A model generated the notes under the pieces. The model saw only the letters and a program-made list of their open reading frames with translations. It had not been told where the DNA came from and did not search any database. This document shows, piece after piece, positions 1 to 5,755 of a stretch of DNA of 9,095 bases. Origin of the DNA: Syntrophales bacterium (GTDB taxonomy: Bacteria > Desulfobacterota > Syntrophia > Syntrophales > UBA2210); assembly GCA_028715865.1 (NCBI GenBank), contig JAQUQY010000048.1:1-9095 (forward strand). The letters run 5' to 3'. The position numbers were made by a program, and so were the translations under genes. Each line of letters begins with the position of its first letter. Positions within the stretch are counted from its first letter, which is position 1.

Positions 1-1111
1 TTTGCGCCACATCAATATTCATTGCAACTGCAACAAACTCCTCGCCACCGTAACGCCCGACAAGGTCGAATGGCCTGAAGCTTGCCTTGAGAATGGATGC
101 AAATTCCTTCAGGATATGGTCTCCCGCCAAATGTCCATGAACATCGTTGATTTTTTTGAAAAAATCAAGGTCGATAATCGAGACGGAAAAGTCCCTTCCC
201 TCCCGCTGGTATTCCTTGACCAGAATATCAAGCCTTTCAAATACGTACCGCCTGTTGTAGACCCCGGTAAGGTAATCATGGATCGAAATCCTGTAGAGCT
301 CTTCCTCGGCCAGTTTGCGTTCGGTGATCTCCGTCGCTATTTCCATTCTCACCAGGCGCCCGTCGGTCCATTGAATGGCCCTGTCACGAAGATGATACCA
401 CTTTCCATTGACCTTGTTCTGAATCTCCCATTGATAAACTCCGGCAGGTTTGCCTTCCTCGGTAAGCAGCTTGTCGTTCGTGCAGAAAGGACAGGGACCG
501 TCCCTTGCCTGGAGAGCTTCCCAGCATTTACGGCCGACGATATCTTCGCCCAGTGCTTTACGGCCGCATTCATTGACAAACAGGAGCTCATGGGTTTCCA
601 TGTCCGCTATGTATATAAATGCGTCAATACTGTTCATTACCGTTGTCAGACGCTCGCTTGATTCCCGAAGCGCCTCCTCCGCCTCCTTAAGATCGGCAAA
701 GATACGGTCTCGTTTAAGAGCTATGCTGCTTGTAACATAAGCGACAACTATGAACATAATTGCCCTGAGCATTGGCCAAGCGTTAAATTGCTTCACGGCA
801 GCATAATCGTAGGCGATATGGAGAATCCCTAAAGTTGCAGCCAGGTAAACTGCGTACCTGGGATACCAGACTCCCGCAAGGACTATAGGAATATAAAAAA
901 GGTGAGTATACAAAATATCGATTCCGTAGAAAATATTAACGACCATGGCCGCCACGACAGAAACCATGATAGATGCCAACAAGACACTTAGGTGCATATC
1001 TTTCCATTCGGGTATGCGCAGGAAGTGCCCGCGGAAAACGTTAAAACTCCCGGTTTTCGAGGCTTCGCCGGCGGGTTTTAAAATATCGGACCCCTTATTT
1101 TTGCCGCCCAT
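1..1111 (-). CDS. Membrane-anchored PAS-GGDEF diguanylate cyclase (C-terminus cut by window edge)
   Basis: It probably makes cyclic-di-GMP from two GTP at the inner membrane. My own translation from the ATG at 1111 stays open for 370 codons to the window edge. Hydrophobic segments lie at about residues 40-62, 66-82, 84-104 and 113-131 (probably four membrane helices). A coiled stretch (about 132-155) leads to a PAS domain (about 150-265) with Cys196-Trp and a CPFC motif (207-210). The GGDEF domain follows, with DYLTGVYNRR (279-288), the metal-binding DLDFFKK region (314-320) and the active-site GGEEF (355-359). An RxxD inhibitory site (Arg346 to Asp349) sits exactly five residues before GGEEF, so product inhibition by c-di-GMP is expected. 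AGAGGAA precedes the ATG. The gene starts 20 bases after the stop of the Sel1 gene at 1132, so the two are probably cotranscribed. The end of the GGDEF domain, and any further domain, lies outside the window. Confidence 0.93.
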   Translation of the reverse strand, partial: MGGKNKGSDILKPAGEASKTGSFNVFRGHFLRIPEWKDMHLSVLLASIMVSVVAAMVVNIFYGIDILYTHLFYIPIVLAGVWYPRYAVYLAATLGILHIAYDYAAVKQFNAWPMLRAIMFIVVAYVTSSIALKRDRIFADLKEAEEALRESSERLTTVMNSIDAFIYIADMETHELLFVNECGRKALGEDIVGRKCWEALQARDGPCPFCTNDKLLTEEGKPAGVYQWEIQNKVNGKWYHLRDRAIQWTDGRLVRMEIATEITERKLAEEELYRISIHDYLTGVYNRRYVFERLDILVKEYQREGRDFSVSIIDLDFFKKINDVHGHLAGDHILKEFASILKASFRPFDLVGRYGGEEFVAVAMNIDVAQ

Positions 1112-1131
1112 CAAAAATTCCTCTCATATCT

Positions 1132-1683
1132 TTAATCTGCCCTATCGCACTGAATCTCAATCAAACTTTTGACTTCTTTAATCTGGGCGGGCAACATTTC
1201 CATGCTCAAAAGGGCCCTGTTATGTTCCGCGCCGTCATGTCCCGCCGACGACGCGATATAGAACCATTTATAAGCATGAACATAATTTTCGGGAACGCCC
1301 TGGCCATAATAATACATAATGCCCAGATTGTTCTGGGCGTCGGCATATCCCTGCTCGGCCGCCCTGGTATACCAATGGGCCGCCTCTTTGTAGCTCTGTG
1401 GAACGCTTTCTCCCAGGTAATACATAAGGCCCATGCGGAATTGGGCCTTGGAGAATCCCTGTTCCGCGGCCATTCCCCACCACTTGAGCGCTTCTCTGTT
1501 GTTCTGCGGGGCTCCCTGACCCTGACGATACATAACTCCAAGGTTGTGTTGAGCTTCGGCGTCACCCGAAGACGCCTTACGGGAGGCCTCTTTGAACCTT
1601 TCTGATGTATCCTGTCCCAGCAGGACCGTGGGCGTTATAAGACTAAAATCAATAACCGTGGAGTAAAGAAACTTTTTCTTCAA
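1132..1683 (-). CDS. Small Sel1-repeat protein, probably exported, with an eroded lipoprotein signal
   Basis: Sel1 repeats are alpha-helical, TPR-like modules that bind other proteins. Three 36-residue repeats are visible at about residues 40-76, 77-112 and 113-148, each with the AQxxLGxMY...G.GV...EA..W...AAEQG pattern. A C-terminal cap with the MLPAQIKEVKSL motif follows and is shared with the other two Sel1 proteins in the window. The N-terminus (Lys-rich, then FLYSTVIDFSLITP) is a poor signal peptide: it has an Asp in its core and ends LLGQ where the paralogues have an acceptor Cys, so lipid anchoring is unlikely. The start taken here is TTG at 1683-1681. The preceding codon, ATT (1686-1684), aligns with the ATG and GTG starts of the paralogues and keeps their spacing from GGAA, so ATT may be the ancestral start position. 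The gene leads an operon with the diguanylate cyclase. The exact binding partner cannot be told from sequence. Confidence 0.85.
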   Translation of the reverse strand: MKKKFLYSTVIDFSLITPTVLLGQDTSERFKEASRKASSGDAEAQHNLGVMYRQGQGAPQNNREALKWWGMAAEQGFSKAQFRMGLMYYLGESVPQSYKEAAHWYTRAAEQGYADAQNNLGIMYYYGQGVPENYVHAYKWFYIASSAGHDGAEHNRALLSMEMLPAQIKEVKSLIEIQCDRAD

Positions 1684-2078
1684 AATCGGATTCCTTTTTT
1701 GGCTTGATTTCTTTAATAATGCCTATTTATTCGCCAAGCCTGATCAGCAAACGCTCATCCTGTCTCGACTTTCCGGTTTCGTGGGCTTCCGCGCGCCAAG
1801 AACGGTATGTGAGAAAATAATATGTTTTTTTATACCATAAACCGACATAAGACCACTAAACAACGAAAAAAGCTTCTCACTCCTGATTCGTTTTACATAT
1901 CGCCAGGCAGGCCGTTCCTGGGGCATAAAAACTCTCGATGCCTTGACATCGCCGCACTTCGAAGCAGATTCTTTCGTTTTGTTTGGAAATGTGGGACGAT
2001 TATTTAAATCAACTATTGACGATTAGACGGAAACAGGGCATTCTCTAAAAGTAATTTTGATTGTCCGGGGATGATAAC
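1684..2078. other. Divergent intergenic region with no convincing gene
   Basis: About 395 bases separate the minus-strand Sel1/cyclase operon from the plus-strand regulator, so promoters for both must lie here or be weak. I see an AT-rich tract at about 1813-1850, a GGCTTG/CAAGCC inverted repeat (1701-1706 and 1735-1740), an 8-bp palindrome CTGATCAG at 1740-1747, and a perfect TTGACA at 1943-1948. Short open frames on both strands (minus 1744-1926, plus 1822-2007) have no recognisable family and no good ribosome-binding site, and I do not call them. Confidence 0.6.
1943..1972 (+). promoter_or_regulatory. Candidate promoter for the winged-helix gene (weak)
   Basis: A perfect -35 hexamer TTGACA (1943-1948) is followed after 18 bases by GATTCT, which matches the -10 consensus at only three of six positions. 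The TTGACA overlaps a small inverted repeat, CGATG (1936-1940) / CATCG (1947-1951), which could be an operator. A second option is TTGACG at about 2016-2021, also with a poor -10. The start site is not settled. Confidence 0.25.
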
Positions 2079-2258
2079 ATGGATGCCAGGGAAAAGGCCG
2101 TTCTTAAAACACTGCAAAGCGAAGGAAAGCCCATGAGACCGGGAGACATCGCTTTAAAGGCGAAGCTTGATAAAAAGGAAGTATCAAAAATCATTGACAA
2201 GTTGAGGAAGGAAGGGGTCGTAGCTTCTCCGAAGCGCTGTTTTTACGCTCCGGTGTAA
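2079..2258 (+). CDS. Stand-alone winged-helix DNA-binding protein, 59 residues
   Basis: This is probably a small transcription factor consisting only of a winged helix-turn-helix. The sequence gives helix 1 (about residues 3-13), helix 2 (RPGDIALKAKL, 21-31), a recognition helix (KKEVSKIIDKLRKEG, 33-47) and a wing ending SPKRCFYAPV (50-59). I recall similar 60-90-residue proteins with a terminal SPKRCYYAP from deltaproteobacteria and methanogens, usually annotated as MarR-like regulators. ATG at 2079 is chosen because GGGGA (2067-2071) lies seven bases before it; an in-frame TTG at 2061 has no such site. The gene ends with a double stop, TAATAA. It is the first gene upstream of the two Sel1 lipoproteins, separated from them by a palindrome-rich 259-base gap, so it may regulate them or itself. 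No ligand-binding or dimerisation domain is present. Confidence 0.8.
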   Translation: MDAREKAVLKTLQSEGKPMRPGDIALKAKLDKKEVSKIIDKLRKEGVVASPKRCFYAPV

Positions 2259-2337
2259 TAAGCCGCCCCTAAAGATGTTATCCAAACGTAAGAAGGAACG
2301 GACTCTTCCCCTCGGCATGATTCCAATATAAAGGGCA

Positions 2338-2483
2338 ACCGGCCTTCTGAAAAAACCGGCAGGGCGCGATTATTATCCCTCCGTCGTCACCGCGCCTGTC
2401 AGGCGCCCTTCTGAAGATTCTGTTTCTTGCCGAGGAAACAATAATACCGGTATATATTGACGAATCCAATGATTACTGCCGGT
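2338..2483. promoter_or_regulatory. Cluster of palindromes and ACCGG motifs, likely operator region
   Basis: The gap before the Sel1 lipoprotein genes holds a perfect palindrome GCGCCTG-T-CAGGCGC (2392-2406). It also holds a wider pair AGGGCGC (2361-2367) / GCGCCCT (2403-2409), a perfect 10-bp palindrome ATACCGGTAT (2444-2453), and four ACCGG[CT] motifs (2338-2343, 2355-2360, 2446-2451 and, on the minus strand, 2478-2483). CCTTCTGA occurs twice (2343-2350 and 2407-2414). No T-tract follows the hairpins, so a terminator is less likely than protein-binding sites. Which protein binds is unknown; the adjacent winged-helix protein is the obvious candidate. Confidence 0.4.
2427..2456 (+). promoter_or_regulatory. 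Candidate promoter for the Sel1 lipoprotein genes
   Basis: TTGCCG (2427-2432, four of six matches to the -35 consensus) is followed after 18 bases by TATATA (2451-2456, four of six matches to the -10). The ATACCGGTAT palindrome overlaps the -10 side, as expected of a repressor site. This would give a leader of about 55 bases before the ATG at 2518. It is a prediction by eye only. Confidence 0.35.
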
Positions 2484-2517
2484 TAAGGATCATTTCAGAA
2501 TTATAAAGGGGAACGAG

Positions 2518-2976
2518 ATGTTAAAAAACAAATTGATCTGCGCGCCGGCACTGCTTTTTGTCTTTTTTGCCCTCGTCTGTTTCATGGGATGCAGGGAAGA
2601 CGCCGCCAGTTTGCTAAAAAACAAGACCCTGCAAGCTGAGGCGGGTGTGGTCGAAGCCCAATTCGATTTGGGCATGATGTATGATCTCGGCAGGAACACA
2701 AAGCAGGATCATGTGGAAGCCTTAAAATGGTACACCATGGCCGCTGAGCAGGGACATGCAAACGCCCAGTACAACCTGGGACGAATGTACGACTGGGGCC
2801 GTGGAATGCCGGTGGATTATGTTATGGCCTATAAATGGTACGATATCGCAGCGTCCCGTAATGATGCCGTTTCCGACGTTGCCAGAAGAAAGCGTGATTT
2901 TCTGAAGCACAAACTTTCGCCTGAACAGATAGCCGAAGCTGAGCGGTTGAGCCGGGAGTTCAGCTTCGGGAGATAA
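2518..2976 (+). CDS. Short Sel1-repeat lipoprotein, 152 residues
   Basis: Predicted envelope lipoprotein with a Sel1 protein-interaction scaffold. A Lys-rich start is followed by a hydrophobic core and FMGC, giving a probable lipidated Cys at residue 25; the lipobox is imperfect (Phe at -3). Two Sel1 repeats follow: AEAGVVEAQFDLGMMY to about residue 80, then HANAQYNLGRMYDWGRG to about residue 116. The C-terminal cap contains LSPEQIAEAERLS, shared with the neighbouring Sel1 proteins. AAAGGGG (2505-2511) lies six bases before the ATG. The gene ends 94 bases before the start of the larger paralogue on the same strand, so the two probably form an operon. It is short for a Sel1 protein. Its partner and function cannot be read from the sequence. 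Confidence 0.85.
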   Translation: MLKNKLICAPALLFVFFALVCFMGCREDAASLLKNKTLQAEAGVVEAQFDLGMMYDLGRNTKQDHVEALKWYTMAAEQGHANAQYNLGRMYDWGRGMPVDYVMAYKWYDIAASRNDAVSDVARRKRDFLKHKLSPEQIAEAERLSREFSFGR

Positions 2977-3070
2977 AGGGATGGGAAAACAGGGTGGTCT
3001 TGCCGGGATCGCCCCGCGGTACGTAGTCACAAAATCCAATTATATTGGCAGATTCATGAGAGGGAACCAG

Positions 3071-4378
3071 GTGTTGAAGAAAAAACTGATTTATTCAGCG
3101 GCACTGTTGTTTATAGCAGCCTGCCTTGTCTTCCTGCCCGCCTGCGGTAGAGACACTGCATCATTTAAAAAAACAATGGAGAAAGCTGAGGCGGGAGAAC
3201 CCTTGGCACAGTTAGAACTGGGTCTTATGTATTCCCAGGGAAGGGGAGTAACGCGGGACGATAAGGAAGCCCTAAAATGGTTCTCAAAGGCTGCCTTGCA
3301 GGGCAATTCTGAAGCACAGCTCAAAATGGGCCGGATGCATGCAGAGGGCCTTGGGGGGCTCCACAACCATGAGGAAGCTCTCCGATGGTACCTGATGGCC
3401 GCGGAACAGGAAAACGCCGAAGCGCGCTTCACACTGGGAATTATGTATGACGAAGGACTGGGTGTCCATCAGGACTATGAAGAAGCGGCAAAGTGGTATC
3501 GCATGGCCGCGGAACAGGGCAACTCTGAAGCACAGCTCAAAATGGGCCGGATGCATGCAGAGGGACGAGGAGTGACCCTTAACCATGGGGAAGCTCTCCG
3601 ATGGTACCTGATGGCCGCGGAACAGGAAAACACCGAAGCGCGCTTCACACTGGGAATTATGTATGACGAAGGACTGGGTGTCCATCAGAACTACGAAGAA
3701 GCGGCAAAGTGGTATCGCATGGCCGCCTCTAAGGGAGACGCGTCCGCCCAGTGCAGACTCGGCATTCTGTATGCCTATGGCAGGGGCGTCCGCAGCGATT
3801 ATATCGAAGCCCATGAATTGTGGAAGCGTGCCGCCTCGCAGGGTAATGCCTGCGCGCAGTTCAATCTTGGCCGCATGTACAATTTCCGCATGGGAACTTT
3901 GAGAAACGAGGCGGAGGCGGTTAAGTGGTATTCCATGGCAGCGGAACAGGGCCATAGAGACGCACAGTACGGCCTGGGCCTGATTTATTATCACGGTGGC
4001 CGGGGCGTCCGCCAGGATTACGGTACTTCAGTAAAGTGGCACACCGTGGCAGCCGAAGGGGGTCACTCCGATGCCCAGTACACTCTGGGGATGATGTACT
4101 CCAAGGGACTTGGAGTAGCGACTGACAACATGGAAGCGGCAAGGTGGTATTCCATTGCAGCCGAACAGGGAGATCCCGGAGCCCGGTACGAGCTTGGGAC
4201 AATGTATGCTGAAGGTCGGGGAGTCGAAAAGAATTATGTCCTGGCTTACAAATGGCTGGCCCTGGCCTCGGCACAGAAATATGAAGAGGCGGAAGAAAGT
4301 CTGAGGAATTTGAAAGAGAAGATGTCGCTGGAACAGATTGATGAAGGGGAAAAATTATCCATGGACCGTAAGAATTAA
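3071..4378 (+). CDS. Large Sel1-repeat lipoprotein with ten repeats, 435 residues
   Basis: Predicted lipoprotein scaffold. The signal peptide ends in a clean lipobox, LPAC, with the lipidated Cys at residue 25. Ten Sel1 repeats run from residue 42 to 402, each 36 residues except repeat 8, which has one extra Gly (YYHGGRGV). A cap with MSLEQIDEGEKLS closes the protein. Repeats 2-3 and 4-5 are nearly identical to each other, from a recent DNA duplication. The GTG at 3071 is chosen as start: GAGAGGG (3058-3064) lies six bases upstream, and GGAACCAG-GTG-TTG-AAG matches GGAACGAG-ATG-TTA-AAA of the paralogue at 2518. The frame also extends back to an ATG at 2981, but that adds 30 residues before a good signal peptide and has its AAGGG directly against the ATG. 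Sel1 proteins such as ExoR, AlgK and LpnE act as periplasmic or secreted interaction partners; this one's role is unknown. Confidence 0.88.
   Translation: MLKKKLIYSAALLFIAACLVFLPACGRDTASFKKTMEKAEAGEPLAQLELGLMYSQGRGVTRDDKEALKWFSKAALQGNSEAQLKMGRMHAEGLGGLHNHEEALRWYLMAAEQENAEARFTLGIMYDEGLGVHQDYEEAAKWYRMAAEQGNSEAQLKMGRMHAEGRGVTLNHGEALRWYLMAAEQENTEARFTLGIMYDEGLGVHQNYEEAAKWYRMAASKGDASAQCRLGILYAYGRGVRSDYIEAHELWKRAASQGNACAQFNLGRMYNFRMGTLRNEAEAVKWYSMAAEQGHRDAQYGLGLIYYHGGRGVRQDYGTSVKWHTVAAEGGHSDAQYTLGMMYSKGLGVATDNMEAARWYSIAAEQGDPGARYELGTMYAEGRGVEKNYVLAYKWLALASAQKYEEAEESLRNLKEKMSLEQIDEGEKLSMDRKN
3301..3726 (+). repeat. 216-bp tandem duplication inside the Sel1 gene
   Basis: Bases 3301-3510 and 3517-3726 match at 196 of 210 positions by my hand alignment, with a period of 216 bases (72 codons, two Sel1 repeats). 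Ten of the 14 mismatches fall within 3349-3372; the rest of the unit differs at only four positions (3307, 3416, 3473, 3478). The duplication keeps the reading frame. Confidence 0.9.
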
Positions 4379-4494
4379 GGGCTGCAGGATACCCCATAAG
4401 AGAAGAGATTACGCCCCTCGCGATTGCTCATTTCACGATTTAAGCACTACATAAGCTTTCCCTTTAATGTCCTGAGGCGGAGCAATCCGTTTTG

Positions 4495-5697
4495 CTATGT
4501 GTGATACAGGGCGTTGATATCAACGTACTCATGGGTGAGGTCGGAGGCAAAGAGTCGAAAGGACCCCTTTCCCATGTCGAGTCTAACGAGAACGGTTACG
4601 GTGTCCCTCTTCATGATTTCCTGAAGCCTGGAGATGTTCGTGCCGGCGCCCCTGCCTTCTTTGAAAAGCAGGCAATCATCAAAATACAGCTCAAGCCCTT
4701 CGGGCTTGATTGGAACTCCCGCGGATCCGGCGGCGGATATTATCCTGCCCCAATTGGGGTCGCCTCCGAAGAATGCGGTCTTGACGAGATTTGACCTGCC
4801 TATGGCATAGGCTACGCGTTTCGCTTCAACACGATTCCGCGCGCCCTCAACTCTTATGTCGATGACTTTTGTAGCCCCCTCTCCGTCCCTGACCATCATC
4901 ACCGCGAGAGTAACGGCCGCATCCATCAGAGCGTGCCGAAAAGTTGCGTAATCGGGGGAGCGGCGATTTATGGGCCTATTGCCCGCACGGCCGTTGGCTA
5001 GAATAATGGCTGTGTCGTTTGTGGACATGCAGCCGTCCACAGTGATAGTGTTAAAGCTCTGACTCATTACTTTTTTAAAAACGCTGTTGAGGCACTTTGC
5101 TTCCACGGCAGCGTCGGTGAGAAAAAAAGCCAGCATGGTGGCCATGTTCGGCTCTATCATGCCGGCGCCTTTCGCTATGCCGCAGAGGGTAGTCTCTTTT
5201 CCTCCAAGCATAACGCGGCGGCTGATGACCTTGGGAAAACGGTCCGTCGTCATTATCGCTTCAGCCGCGTCCATTATGCCCTCTTCCCTCAGGCCCGCAA
5301 CCAGATCGTCCAGTCCGCCTTTTATCCTGTCAAGGGGCAGTCTTTTTCCTATGCTTCCCGTGGATGCAACCAGCACATGGTCCTCGTTTATGCCAAGCCG
5401 AACGGCGGCAGCGCGAGCCATGGCGGCGGCGGCGGCAACCCCCTCTTCCCCCGTGGCGGCATTGGCGCAACCGCTATTGACAATAATAGCCCGGGCTTTT
5501 CCGGAAGCGATCTTATTCATGTCATGAATAACGGGCGCGGCTTTGAAGCGATTGGTGGTAAAAACCGCCGCCGCTTCCGCCAGCCTGTCCGAAAGGATGA
5601 GCGCAAGATCCCTGCCGCCGGTCTCCTTTATTCCCGATGCTATGCCGTTGGCTCTGAAACCAGGCGCCTTCAGTTCCGTTTCCAAAACTTCTTTCAA
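4495..5697 (-). CDS. argJ: Bifunctional glutamate N-acetyltransferase / ornithine acetyltransferase ArgJ
   Basis: ArgJ transfers acetyl from N-acetylornithine to glutamate, recycling the acetyl group in arginine synthesis; bifunctional forms also use acetyl-CoA. All 400 residues are present, the usual length. Visible marks are ASTGSIGKRLP (111-121, oxyanion-hole Thr-Gly), KGAGMIEPNMATML (176-189) with the self-cleavage site between Ala186 and the nucleophile Thr187, TVDGCMSTNDT (219-229), GGDPNWGRI (311-319) and the C-terminal DLTHEYVDINALYHT. Whether it is mono- or bifunctional cannot be decided from sequence alone. The start is TTG at 5697, with GGAG eight bases upstream; no ATG is available nearby in frame. 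It follows secA by 58 bases on the same strand with no terminator between, so it is probably cotranscribed with secA. Any polar effect of the secA stop codon could therefore reach argJ. Confidence 0.96.
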   Translation of the reverse strand: MKEVLETELKAPGFRANGIASGIKETGGRDLALILSDRLAEAAAVFTTNRFKAAPVIHDMNKIASGKARAIIVNSGCANAATGEEGVAAAAAMARAAAVRLGINEDHVLVASTGSIGKRLPLDRIKGGLDDLVAGLREEGIMDAAEAIMTTDRFPKVISRRVMLGGKETTLCGIAKGAGMIEPNMATMLAFFLTDAAVEAKCLNSVFKKVMSQSFNTITVDGCMSTNDTAIILANGRAGNRPINRRSPDYATFRHALMDAAVTLAVMMVRDGEGATKVIDIRVEGARNRVEAKRVAYAIGRSNLVKTAFFGGDPNWGRIISAAGSAGVPIKPEGLELYFDDCLLFKEGRGAGTNISRLQEIMKRDTVTVLVRLDMGKGSFRLFASDLTHEYVDINALYHT

Positions 5698-5755
5698 GAT
5701 AATCGCTCCAATATCTTAAACCAGGATTTTTTCAGCCGCGGGAACAACAGTAAGC

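Noticed and set aside
2..661. Open frame of 219 codons on the plus strand
   Set aside because: It is antisense to the clear PAS-GGDEF frame, which has all its motifs on the minus strand.
1822..2007. 61-codon frame on the plus strand, and a 60-codon frame on the minus strand at 1744-1926
   Set aside because: No recognisable family, no good ribosome-binding site, and a composition like intergenic DNA.
2278..2469. 63-codon frame on the minus strand
   Set aside because: It lies over the palindrome cluster, begins with a non-ATG codon and resembles no protein I know.
2981..3070. N-terminal extension of the large Sel1 lipoprotein to ATG 2981
   Set aside because: It would bury a clean lipoprotein signal 30 residues inside. 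GTG 3071 has a conserved ribosome-binding site shared with its paralogue.
3301..3726. Repeat array considered as a CRISPR or mobile repeat
   Set aside because: The units are coding, in frame, 216 bases long and match two Sel1 modules, so they are protein repeats.
3284..3994. Open frame of 236 codons on the minus strand opposite the ten-repeat Sel1 gene
   Set aside because: It mirrors the repeats of the real gene, has no own family or ribosome-binding site, and repeated DNA easily keeps antisense frames open.
4422..4487. Inverted repeat GATTGCTC / GAGCAATC between the convergent Sel1 and argJ ends as a terminator
   Set aside because: The arms are 50 bases apart and no T-tract follows, so chance is likely. 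I see no clear terminator in 4379-4494.
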